Shown: positions 16,316 through 23,530 of the stretch, in pieces
Numbering within the stretch: position 1 is the first letter of the stretch
How the letters are laid out: every line of letters starts with the position of its first letter
Source: Actinacidiphila cocklensis
GTDB taxonomy: Bacteria; Actinomycetota; Actinomycetes; Streptomycetales; Streptomycetaceae
Length of the DNA: 64,000 nt
Reading direction: 5' to 3'
NCBI RefSeq assembly: GCF_907177275.1
Contig: NZ_CAJSLV010000045.1
Location: 62,001-126,000, forward strand
Notes under the pieces: generated by a model
What the model saw: the letters and a program-made list of their open reading frames with translations, nothing else
Database searches by the model: none
Told to the model about the DNA's origin: nothing
Made by a program: the position numbers and the translations under genes

Positions 16316-17578
16316 ATGCCGCAGCCGGCCGGTACGACACTGACCGACGCCCACGTCGCCGGGATCGGCGCGTCACTGGCAGCCACGGACGCCGAACTGG
16401 CCCGCCGCTACCCCGGCGACCCCGGCACCCGGCAGCCCGTGCACACCGTCTACGTGCCCGCCGACGCCTTCACCGCCGGGACCGTGCGGGAGTGGGGCGA
16501 CCGGGCGCTCGCGGCCCTCGACGAGCACGCGCCGGATTCCGGGGCGCTCGCCGCCGTGCTCGGCCTGCCCGGCGGCCTCGCCGCCGAGGTCCACGACCGG
16601 GTGCGGGACAAGCTGCGCCGCGAGCCGGTCGAGGACCTGCGGATCGACTTCGAGGACGGCTACGGCGCCAGGCCCGACGCGGAGGAGGACGCCGCGGCGG
16701 TGGCCGCCGCGCGCACGGTCACCGCGATGACCGCCGACGGCACCGCGCCGCCCTGGATCGGCATCCGCATGAAATGCATGGAGGCCGCCGTCCGCGACCG
16801 GGGCATCCGCACCCTCGACCTCTTCCTGACGGCGCTGCTCGACGGCGGCGGGCTGCCGGCGGGGCTGGCCCTCACCCTGCCGAAGGTGACCTTCCCCGCG
16901 CAGGTCGCCGCGATGGCGGAGCTGTGCGGGCAGTTCGAACGGGCCGTGGGACTGCCGGACGGCAGGATCGGCTTCGAGATCCAGATCGAGACCACGCAGT
17001 CCATCCTCGGCCCGGACGGCACTGCGACCGTGCCCCGGCTCATCGACGCTGCAGCCGGCCGCGCCACCGCACTGCACTACGGCACGTTCGACTACAGCGC
17101 CGCCTGCGGGATCAGTGCCGCCCACCAGGCCCCCGACCACCCGGCGGCCGACCACGCCAAGGCCGTGATGCAGGTCGCCGCCGCAGGCACGGGCGTACGG
17201 CTCTCCGACGGCTCCACCAACGTGCTGCCGGTCGGCCCGGCCGAGGCGGTGCACGACGCCTGGCGGCTCCACTACGGCCTTGTACGGCGCTCGCTGGCCC
17301 GCGCGTACTACCAGGGCTGGGACATGCACCCGGCGCAGCTGCCGACGCGTTACGCGGCCGTCTACGCCTTCTACCGGGAGGGCCTGGACGCCGCGGCGGC
17401 GCGGCTGGCCGGCTACGTGGCCAAAACCGCCGGCGCGGTGCTCGACGAGCCGGCGACGGCCCGCGCGCTCAGCGGCTACCTCCTGCGCGGCCTGGACTGC
17501 GGCGCCGTGGACCCCGCGGAGGTCGCCTCCCGCACCGGCCTGACCCGCGCCGAGTTGGACGCGCCGGCCGGACGCTAG
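16316..17578 (+). CDS. HpcH/HpaI-citrate lyase-like aldolase (DUF6986 type)
   Basis: 420 residues, soluble. The metal-binding TIM-barrel signatures of the citrate lyase beta/malate synthase superfamily are visible: DLRIDFEDGYG (residues about 103-113), PWIGIRMKCME, and GFEIQIETTQSI (about 221-232), with LHYGTFDYSAACG and GWDMHPAQLPTRYAAVYAFY later. It probably cleaves or condenses a keto acid/CoA-type substrate; the exact one is unknown. GGGAGGG precedes the ATG. Own promoter with an overlapping palindromic operator, so likely induced by a metabolite through a repressor not encoded nearby. Ends in a hairpin shared with the convergent LacI gene. Confidence 0.87.
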   Translation: MPQPAGTTLTDAHVAGIGASLAATDAELARRYPGDPGTRQPVHTVYVPADAFTAGTVREWGDRALAALDEHAPDSGALAAVLGLPGGLAAEVHDRVRDKLRREPVEDLRIDFEDGYGARPDAEEDAAAVAAARTVTAMTADGTAPPWIGIRMKCMEAAVRDRGIRTLDLFLTALLDGGGLPAGLALTLPKVTFPAQVAAMAELCGQFERAVGLPDGRIGFEIQIETTQSILGPDGTATVPRLIDAAAGRATALHYGTFDYSAACGISAAHQAPDHPAADHAKAVMQVAAAGTGVRLSDGSTNVLPVGPAEAVHDAWRLHYGLVRRSLARAYYQGWDMHPAQLPTRYAAVYAFYREGLDAAAARLAGYVAKTAGAVLDEPATARALSGYLLRGLDCGAVDPAEVASRTGLTRAELDAPAGR

Positions 17579-17581
17579 CCC

Positions 17582-17606
17582 GCCGGGCGGATCCCGTCCG
17601 CCCGGC
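17582..17606. terminator. Bidirectional hairpin between aldolase and LacI genes
   Basis: Arms GCCGGGCGGA (17582-17591) and TCCGCCCGGC (17597-17606) with a 5-nt loop, centred between the two convergent stop codons. Confidence 0.6.
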
Positions 17607-17621
17607 AGGCGCCGGCGCCCG

Positions 17622-18647
17622 TCAGTACGCCGGCGGGATCTCGCCGGAGCCGCGGGCGATCAGCCGGGCCGGCAGCTCCACGCGGCTGGGCTCCTCCGAG
17701 GTCGCGCCGTCCAGCCGGCGGAAGAGCAGTTGCGCGGCGTTGCGGCCCAGGCCTGCGGGGTCCTGCGCGACGACCGTGACCGGCGGGTCGAGCAGGTCGG
17801 CGAGCTCGAAGTCGTCGAAGCCGACCAGCGCGACCGGCTGCGGGCGGCCGGACAGGACGCGTACCGCGGTGACGGTGACGCGGTTGTTGCCCGCGAAGAG
17901 CGCGGTGACGGGCTCGGGTCCTGTCAGCATGGTGGCCAGCGCCGCCCTGACCCGCTCGGGGGTGGTGGGGCCCATCGCGTACCAGTCGGGGCGCACCGGC
18001 AGCCCCGCGTCGGCCATCGCCTCCCGGTAGCCGCGCAGCCGCTCGCCCGCGGTGTGGATCCCGGGCTGGTCGCCGATGAAGCCGATCCTGCGGTGGCCGT
18101 GCGCGATCAGGTGCGCGACGCCGGTACGGGTGCCGCCGGCGTTGTCGGTGAGGACGACGTCCGCGTCGATCCGGCCGGCCGGCCGGTCCACGAACACCGT
18201 GGCCACGCCCGCTTCGATCTCCGGGATGAGATAGCGGTGGTCGTCGCTGGCGGGCACCACGACGAGGCCGTCGACCCGGCGGGCGCAGAAGGCCAGCACC
18301 AGCTCCTGCTCGCGGCGCGGGTTCTCGGTGCTCGAACCGGTGAAGAGCAGGGCGCCGTGCGCGCGCGCCACGTCCTCCACGGCGCGGCTGAGCGACCCGT
18401 AGAAGGGGTCGGCGAGGTCTTCCAGTACCAGCCCGACGCTGGCGGTCCTACGGGTGCGCAGCAGGCGGGCGCTGTCGTTGCGCCGGAATCCGAGGGCGTC
18501 GATGGCGGACTGGACGCGCGCCACGGTGTCGGGCGTCACACCCGGTTCCTCGTTCACCACCCGGGACACCGTCTTGAGTCCGACGCCCGCCCGGGCGGCG
18601 ACATCCTTCATAGTGGGCCGGGGGACACGTCCAGGAGTATGGGTCAC
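17622..18647 (-). CDS. LacI family transcriptional regulator
   Basis: 341 residues: N-terminal LacI HTH (MKDVAARAGVGLKTVSRVVN, residues about 13-32) with the hinge, then a periplasmic-binding-protein-like sugar domain (SVGLVLEDLADPFY, GLVVVPASDD, RRIGFIGDQPGIHTAGERLRG in pieces, VALVGFDDFELADLLDPP). Normal family length. The divergent ROK sugar kinase implies a sugar ligand. GTG 18647 is preceded by AATACT at 6 nt, so the mRNA may be leaderless. The perfect palindrome at 18677-18688 overlaps its -35 region, so autoregulation is expected. Confidence 0.94.
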   Translation of the reverse strand: MTHTPGRVPRPTMKDVAARAGVGLKTVSRVVNEEPGVTPDTVARVQSAIDALGFRRNDSARLLRTRRTASVGLVLEDLADPFYGSLSRAVEDVARAHGALLFTGSSTENPRREQELVLAFCARRVDGLVVVPASDDHRYLIPEIEAGVATVFVDRPAGRIDADVVLTDNAGGTRTGVAHLIAHGHRRIGFIGDQPGIHTAGERLRGYREAMADAGLPVRPDWYAMGPTTPERVRAALATMLTGPEPVTALFAGNNRVTVTAVRVLSGRPQPVALVGFDDFELADLLDPPVTVVAQDPAGLGRNAAQLLFRRLDGATSEEPSRVELPARLIARGSGEIPPAY

Positions 18648-18676
18648 GGTCGTAGTATTCCCTGCGGCAAGAGATG

Positions 18677-18688
18677 GACAACGTTGTC
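18677..18688. promoter_or_regulatory. Perfect 12-bp palindrome GACAACGTTGTC, LacI-type operator
   Basis: It lies midway in the 117-bp gap between the divergent LacI and ROK genes. On the minus strand GTTGTC/TTGTCC within it is a -35 about 17 bp from the AATACT -10 (18654-18659) of the LacI gene. A palindrome with a central CG is typical of LacI-family operators. Confidence 0.7.
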
Positions 18689-18764
18689 ACGGTCAGGCGA
18701 GACTACCCCTGGGGCCGCCGTCGCGGAACCCGGGCGACACAACGACGAAGGAGACCCCCGAACG

Positions 18765-19733
18765 ATGCACCCCCACGGCGCGATCGGTCCACTCGTGGCC
18801 GCACTGGACATCGGCGGTACGAAGATCGCCGGGGCGCTCGTCGACACCGAGGGCCGCCCCGTGGCGCGGTCCCTGCGGCCGACGCCCGCGGGCCGGGACG
18901 GCGAGACGGTGATGCAGGCCGTCGCCGAGGTCGTCGCGGAGCTGCGCGCCGCGCCGCAGTGGCCGGCCGCGGTCGCCGTGGGCATCGGCAGCGCGGGTCC
19001 CGTGGACGCCCTGCACGGCACCGTCAGCCCGGTCAACGTACCCGGCTGGCGGGACTTCCCGCTGGTCCCGCGGGTCGGCGAGGCGGCCGGCGGCCTGCCG
19101 GTGGTGCTCACCGGCGACGGCGTCGCGATGACCGCGGCCGAGCACTGGCAGGGCGCCGCCCGCGGCTACGACAACGCGCTGTGCATGGTGGTCTCGACAG
19201 GCGTCGGCGGCGGCCTGGTGCTCGGCGGCGCCCTGCTGCCCGGGCCTACCGGCAATGCGGGCCACATCGGCCACATCAGCGTCGACCTCGACGGCGACCC
19301 GTGTCCCTGCGGCTCGCGCGGCTGCGTCGAGCGCATCGCCAGCGGCCCCAACATCGCCCGCCGCGCGGTGGAGTCCGGCTGGCTGCCGCCGGCCGGCACC
19401 GAGCCGACGGCGGCCGCCGTCGCCGAGTCCGCGCGGGCCGGTGACCCGCTCGCGATGGCGTCCTTCGATCGGGCCGCCCAGGCGCTCGCCGCCGGTATCG
19501 CGGCGACGGCGACCCTCGTCGAGATCAACGTCGCCGTGATCGGCGGCGGAGTCGCGGGCGCAGGACCGGTGCTCTTCGACCCGCTGCGCGACCACCTGAC
19601 CCGTTACGCCACCCTCTCCTTCGCGGCGGGCGTGGACGTGGTCCCGGCCAAACTGGGCACGGACGCCGGCCTGGTGGGCGCCGCGGCCGCGGCGGCCCAG
19701 GTCCTCGGCCTCGCGGGCTTCGTGGCCGGCTGA
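18765..19733 (+). CDS. ROK family sugar kinase
   Basis: 322 residues without an N-terminal HTH, so a kinase and not a ROK repressor. The ATP phosphate loop ALDIGGTKIAGALVD is intact near residues 11-25, the second GxGxxG block reads VVSTGVGGGLVLGG, and the zinc signature is CPCGSRGCVE (CxCGxxGCxE) following GHIGH. GAAGGAG lies 11 nt upstream of ATG 18765. It most likely phosphorylates glucose or another hexose or amino sugar in the cytosol. The divergent LacI regulator and shared operator suggest regulation by the sugar's availability. Confidence 0.92.
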   Translation: MHPHGAIGPLVAALDIGGTKIAGALVDTEGRPVARSLRPTPAGRDGETVMQAVAEVVAELRAAPQWPAAVAVGIGSAGPVDALHGTVSPVNVPGWRDFPLVPRVGEAAGGLPVVLTGDGVAMTAAEHWQGAARGYDNALCMVVSTGVGGGLVLGGALLPGPTGNAGHIGHISVDLDGDPCPCGSRGCVERIASGPNIARRAVESGWLPPAGTEPTAAAVAESARAGDPLAMASFDRAAQALAAGIAATATLVEINVAVIGGGVAGAGPVLFDPLRDHLTRYATLSFAAGVDVVPAKLGTDAGLVGAAAAAAQVLGLAGFVAG

Positions 19734-19836
19734 CCGCGATACGCGGGTGGTGACGCGGGCGGCCGTCCCGGTGCGCTGAGCGCCGTCCGGAACCGGGTCC
19801 GGTCGGCGGGCGGCCAGAACTGCCTCCGTCCGTGGC

Positions 19837-20100
19837 GGCCCGGCGGGAAGCCCTGGGGCCGGCGGCCGGTCGGTCTTGCTGTCGCCCGACGGGCTGCCGT
19901 CCGCGCTCGTGGCGGCCAGCGGCCGGGTGCGGGCCCGGGTTGGCCCGGCGGGAAGCCCCGGTCGGGCGTTCGGTCTTGCTGTCGCCCGACGGGCTGCCGT
20001 CCGCGCTCGTGGCGGCCAGCCGCCGGGTCCGGGCCCGGGTCGGCCCGGCGGGAAGCCCCAGTCAGGCGGTCGGCCTTGCAGTCGCCCGACGGGCGGGCGG
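19837..20100. repeat. About 2.6 copies of a 100-bp tandem repeat between the ROK and MFS genes
   Basis: The block GGCCCGGCGGGAAGCCC recurs at 19837, 19942 and 20042, and CGGTCTTGCTGTCGCCCGAC at 19871, 19971 and (two changes) 20071. Copy 1 has a 5-bp insertion, and the other offset is exactly 100 bp. Because 100 is not a multiple of three, any reading frame shifts at each copy, so this is not coding. It fills most of the 404-bp convergent gap 19734-20137, where I see no gene and no clean terminator. Confidence 0.8.
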
Positions 20101-20137
20101 CCTCCTCGACGGTGGCCGCCGCGCGTACTCCACCCGT

Positions 20138-21703
20138 TCAGCCGCGCCTGGCGGAGCCCGGTGAGGACGCGGGTGTCGGGGGCACCTGCTGCGGCGATGA
20201 CGCCGGGACGGGTCGCGCGGCAATTGCCGTGGCGGCCCCGGACACCGCGGCCTGCCTGCGGGCGAGGCGGGCCAGCAGCAGGATCGCGGCGGCGCCGGCG
20301 AGGCAGGCGGCGGCGCTGAGCAGGAAGGCGTGGTTGGCGCCCGCGGCCAGTGCGGCGGCGGGGGAGTGGCCGTGGGCGGCGGTCGCGACGGCGACGGTCA
20401 GGGCGACGCCGAGCGCGGAACCGACGTAGCGGGCGGTGTTGTTGGCGCCGGAGCCCATCGCGCTGCGCTCGGCGGGGACGCTGGCGACGGCCAGCCGGGC
20501 CAGCGCCGCGTTCAGGATGCCGCTGCCGACGCCCGCCACGGCCAGGCCCGGGAAGAGCCGTCCGTAGGAGCCGCCGACGTGCATGCCGTACAGGGAGCCC
20601 TGGCCGAACGCGGATATCGCCAGGCCCAGGGCGGCCTGGGTGTCCGCGCCCATGTGCGGGGCGAGCCGGCGGGAGAGCAGCGCGAAGAGCGCGGAGACGC
20701 CGGACCAGACGACGAAGAGCAGGCTGGTGGCGATCGCGCCGGTGCCGAGCACCCCTTGCACCATGGTCGGCAGGTAGCTGAACAGGCCGACCACGGCCAG
20801 GCCGGTGGTCAGCGCGCCGACGCCCGCGGCGAGGAAGGTCGGGCTGCGCCACAGCGCCGGGTCCAGCATCGGTTCCGCCACCCGGCGCTCCACCGCGGCG
20901 AAGACCGCGAGGACGACGACGGCCGCGGCCAGCGGGATCAGCACGGCGGGCCGCAGCCACCCGCCGCGGCTCTCGCCGAAGCCTGCGACCAGGGCGGCCG
21001 TGCCCGCGCCGAGGGTGACCGCTCCCGCGAGGTCGAGGCGGCGCGTGTGCGCGGCACGCGATTCGGGGACCGCGGCGGTGAGCGCGGCCACCGGCACGGC
21101 GAGCAGCGCCAGGCCCCAGTACAGCGAGCGCCAGCCCCAGACCTGGGTCAGTACGGCCGCGTAGACCGGGCCGACCGCGATCCCGCCGCCGACGGTCGCA
21201 CCCCACACGCCCAGCGCGCGCACCCGGTGCCGGCCGGCCGGATGGGTGTCGGCGATCAGGCCGAGTCCGGCCGCGAGCACGGCGGCGCTCGCCACGCCCT
21301 GCAGGATCCGGCCGGCGAGGAAGACCGCGGTGCCGGGGGCGGCGGCCGACAGGGCGGTGGCGAGCACCAGCAGGACGGCGCCCGCGCCGAACGTACGCCG
21401 CCGCCCGCGGGCGTCCGCGACGCTGCCCATGGTGAGCAGGAGGGCGGCGAGGCCCACCGGAGTGCCGGTGAGCATCCAGGTCTGGGCGACCGCTCCTGAG
21501 TGCAGCCCGTGTGCGGTGTCGGCCAGCGTGGTGGCGGGGGCGGTGAAGGCCATCAGCGTCAGCAGGGTGCCGAGGCCCACGGTCAGCAGGGTCGCCGCGG
21601 CGCCCGGTGCGGCGCTCGCTCCGGCCCCCGGGCCGGGTCCTGCCGGGTGGTGGGGCGAGGCGGCGTCGGGAGCCGCGGTGGTCGGTGCGGCCTGGGCGTC
21701 CAT
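20138..21703 (-). CDS. MFS transporter, DHA2 (14-TM drug:H+ antiporter) type
   Basis: 521 residues with about 14 membrane helices and long Ala/Pro-rich tails. Motif A is recognisable as GSVADARGRRRTF between TM2 and TM3; motif C-like GGGIAVGPVYAAVL lies in TM5. GGAGG is 6 nt before the ATG at 21703. It is divergent from a HxlR regulator gene, 123 bp away, with an inverted repeat between them, so it is probably an efflux pump controlled by that regulator. The substrate cannot be predicted. Confidence 0.92.
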   Translation of the reverse strand: MDAQAAPTTAAPDAASPHHPAGPGPGAGASAAPGAAATLLTVGLGTLLTLMAFTAPATTLADTAHGLHSGAVAQTWMLTGTPVGLAALLLTMGSVADARGRRRTFGAGAVLLVLATALSAAAPGTAVFLAGRILQGVASAAVLAAGLGLIADTHPAGRHRVRALGVWGATVGGGIAVGPVYAAVLTQVWGWRSLYWGLALLAVPVAALTAAVPESRAAHTRRLDLAGAVTLGAGTAALVAGFGESRGGWLRPAVLIPLAAAVVVLAVFAAVERRVAEPMLDPALWRSPTFLAAGVGALTTGLAVVGLFSYLPTMVQGVLGTGAIATSLLFVVWSGVSALFALLSRRLAPHMGADTQAALGLAISAFGQGSLYGMHVGGSYGRLFPGLAVAGVGSGILNAALARLAVASVPAERSAMGSGANNTARYVGSALGVALTVAVATAAHGHSPAAALAAGANHAFLLSAAACLAGAAAILLLARLARRQAAVSGAATAIAARPVPASSPQQVPPTPASSPGSARRG

Positions 21704-21757
21704 CAGGTTCCTCCGCAGGGCGGTCGGGCCGGGAAGCATGGGGTAGGTCTGATCAAC

Positions 21758-21799
21758 GAACTGACTCTCGGGGGCTGAGCCTAGCATGTGAGTCTGTTC
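21758..21799. promoter_or_regulatory. Inverted repeat between MFS and HxlR genes
   Basis: GAACTGACTC (21758-21767) and GAGTCTGTTC (21790-21799) are inverted copies matching 9 of 10, with 22 nt between. The right arm covers the -35 region of the HxlR promoter, whose -10 is TATGGT at 21814-21819, 7 nt before ATG 21827. Confidence 0.55.
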
Positions 21800-21826
21800 A
21801 CCGAACCTGACGGTATGGTGGGCCGT

Positions 21827-22402
21827 ATGGCACTCGGCACCGATTACGCGCAGCAGGACTGCACCCTCGCCCGCGCCCTGGAGGTGGTCGGCGAGCGCTG
21901 GAGCCTGCTGATCGTGCGGGACGCCTTCTACGGGGTGCGCAGGTTCAATGACTTCCTGGTCCACCTGGACATCCCGCGGGCCGTGCTCACCGCGCGGCTG
22001 GCGGCGCTCACCGAGGCCGGAGTGCTGCGCAAGGAGGCATACCAGCAGTCGCCGCCGCGGTACGACTACGTCCTCACCGACGCGGGGCTCGATCTGTGGC
22101 CGCCGCTGCACGCGCTGATGCGCTGGGGCGGCAGGCACGCGTCGCGGGGCGAGCCGACCAGGACCTTCCACCACGCGGCCTGCGGCTCCCGGCTCGACAT
22201 GACCGGCGGGTGCCCGGCCTGCGAGGTGGCGCAGGTGGCTCCCGCCGACGTCGAGATGCGCTGGGTGTCCGACGCCGGCCGCCCTGGCCGTGTCGACCAG
22301 GTGGCTGCCGCACTGGCCACCACGTCCCCGCTGCTGCGCCCGGTGCGCGGCGCCGCCGGGGCCGACGCGTTTGCCGGGGGCGATGATCCGGGCAATTCGT
22401 AG
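21827..22402 (+). CDS. HxlR family winged-helix regulator with C-terminal CxxC segment
   Basis: 191 residues. HxlR hallmarks: Cys12 in QQDCTLARALEVVGERWSLLIVRD (spread over residues 9-32), then RRFNDFLVHL, LTARLAALTEAGVL and the wing KEAYQQSPPRYDYVLTDAG. After the HTH there is a segment HHAACGSRL...GGCPACE whose Cys residues could form a zinc knuckle, a feature of the longer actinobacterial HxlR proteins. The start at ATG 21827 is supported by a -10 TATGGT 7 nt upstream and no Shine-Dalgarno. It probably controls the divergent MFS exporter. Confidence 0.9.
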   Translation: MALGTDYAQQDCTLARALEVVGERWSLLIVRDAFYGVRRFNDFLVHLDIPRAVLTARLAALTEAGVLRKEAYQQSPPRYDYVLTDAGLDLWPPLHALMRWGGRHASRGEPTRTFHHAACGSRLDMTGGCPACEVAQVAPADVEMRWVSDAGRPGRVDQVAAALATTSPLLRPVRGAAGADAFAGGDDPGNS

Positions 22403-22425
22403 GGGTCTACGGAGAAGGGGGCACC

Positions 22426-23460
22426 GTGATCATCTGGGTGAACGGGGCGTTCGGCGCGGGCAAGACCAGCGCCGCACGGGAGATGCTCGACCTCGTACCG
22501 GAGAGCACTCTGTACGACCCCGGCGTGCTCGGGGGCTGCCTGCGGCAACTGCTGCCGGAGAAGCGGCTCCAGGAGGTCACCGACTACCAGGAACTCCCCA
22601 TCTGGCGGCGGCTGGTGATCGAGACCGCCGCCGCGCTGCTGGCCGACGTCGGAGGGGTCCTCATGGTCCCGATGACGCTGCTGCGGCAGGAGCACCGCGA
22701 CGAGGTCTTCGGCGGGCTGGCCTCCCGCGGGATCGATGTCCGGCATCTGCTGCTCGACCCCGGAGAAACGATCCTGCGCAGCCGGATCGCCGCATGGACG
22801 CAGTACTCCGACCGCTCCCCGGTGGGCGACGCCGCCCGCCGCTGGGCGCTGGAACGCATCCCCGACTACCTCGACGCGCTGCCCTGGCTGGCGCGCGACG
22901 CCCATGTGCTGGACACGGCCGACCTGACGCCGCGGGAGACGGCGCTGCGGCTCACCGAGGCGGTCGGCCGGGGCGCCGGGGCCTGCGGCATCGTGCAGAC
23001 CCCGGAACCGCGGACCGAGACGGTGGCGGCCGGGGTGCTGCTCTTCGACGACGCCGACCGCGTGCTGCTCGTCGACCCCACCTACAAACCCGGCTGGGAA
23101 TTCCCCGGCGGCGTCGTCGAACGCGGCGAGTCACCGGCGCGGGCCGGACACCGCGAGGTCGCCGAGGAGTTGGGCATCGAGCTGACCGGCGGGCTCGAAC
23201 TCCTGGTCGTCGACTGGGAGCCGCCGCAGCCGCCCGGCCACGGCGGGCTGCGGCTGCTCTTCGACGGCGGCCGGGTGCCGACCGCCGACATCGGCCGGCT
23301 GCTGCTGCCGCCCGCAGAACTGCGCGACTGGCGCTTCGTCACCGAGGACGAGGCCGCCGGGCTGCTGCCGCCGGTCCGGCTCGACCGGCTGCGCTGGGCG
23401 CTGCGCGCCCGTGAACAGGGCCGCCCGCTCAACCTGGAAGCAGGCCACCCCGCCGAATGA
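22426..23460 (+). CDS. Fusion of TmrB-like P-loop ATPase/kinase and NUDIX hydrolase
   Basis: 344 residues. Residues 1-175 match the tunicamycin-resistance TmrB-like P-loop family: MIIWVNGAFGAGKTSAA with Walker A at 7-15, and LLLDPGETILRSRI further on. Residues about 200-335 form a NUDIX domain with a complete box (G-x5-E-x7-REVAEELGI, residues about 229-251). GTG start with GGAGAAGGGGG upstream. TmrB binds ATP and protects against tunicamycin; NUDIX domains hydrolyse nucleoside diphosphate derivatives. What the pair does together is unknown, perhaps detoxifying or repairing a nucleotide-linked compound. It follows the HxlR gene by 23 nt and may be co-transcribed. Confidence 0.82.
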   Translation: MIIWVNGAFGAGKTSAAREMLDLVPESTLYDPGVLGGCLRQLLPEKRLQEVTDYQELPIWRRLVIETAAALLADVGGVLMVPMTLLRQEHRDEVFGGLASRGIDVRHLLLDPGETILRSRIAAWTQYSDRSPVGDAARRWALERIPDYLDALPWLARDAHVLDTADLTPRETALRLTEAVGRGAGACGIVQTPEPRTETVAAGVLLFDDADRVLLVDPTYKPGWEFPGGVVERGESPARAGHREVAEELGIELTGGLELLVVDWEPPQPPGHGGLRLLFDGGRVPTADIGRLLLPPAELRDWRFVTEDEAAGLLPPVRLDRLRWALRAREQGRPLNLEAGHPAE

Positions 23461-23468
23461 CCCTCGAC

Positions 23469-23503
23469 CGGTCCCGCCCCTCGCACCCCGCGGGGCGGGA
23501 CCG
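23469..23503. terminator. Bidirectional hairpin between NUDIX fusion and M20 genes
   Basis: Perfect 12-bp stem (23469-23480 with 23492-23503) and an 11-nt loop in the 70-bp gap between convergent stops. Confidence 0.65.
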
Positions 23504-23530
23504 CCACCCGTGCTGCCCCTCGGGACCGGC

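Noticed and set aside
17350..17352. TTA as a second bldA-dependent codon (aldolase gene, cgttacg)
   Set aside because: In frame it reads CGT TAC (Arg-Tyr); the TTA spans two codons. The same holds for similar GTTAC occurrences elsewhere.
19837..20100. CRISPR array or coding repeat
   Set aside because: Repeat unit is 100 bp with no unique spacers, and the period is not a multiple of three. No cas gene nearby.
18693..21206. 837-residue minus-strand open frame across ROK, repeat and MFS regions
   Set aside because: It crosses the 100-bp repeats in a shifting, Arg/Gly/Pro-rich frame and is antisense to the ROK kinase; the real MFS gene uses another frame.
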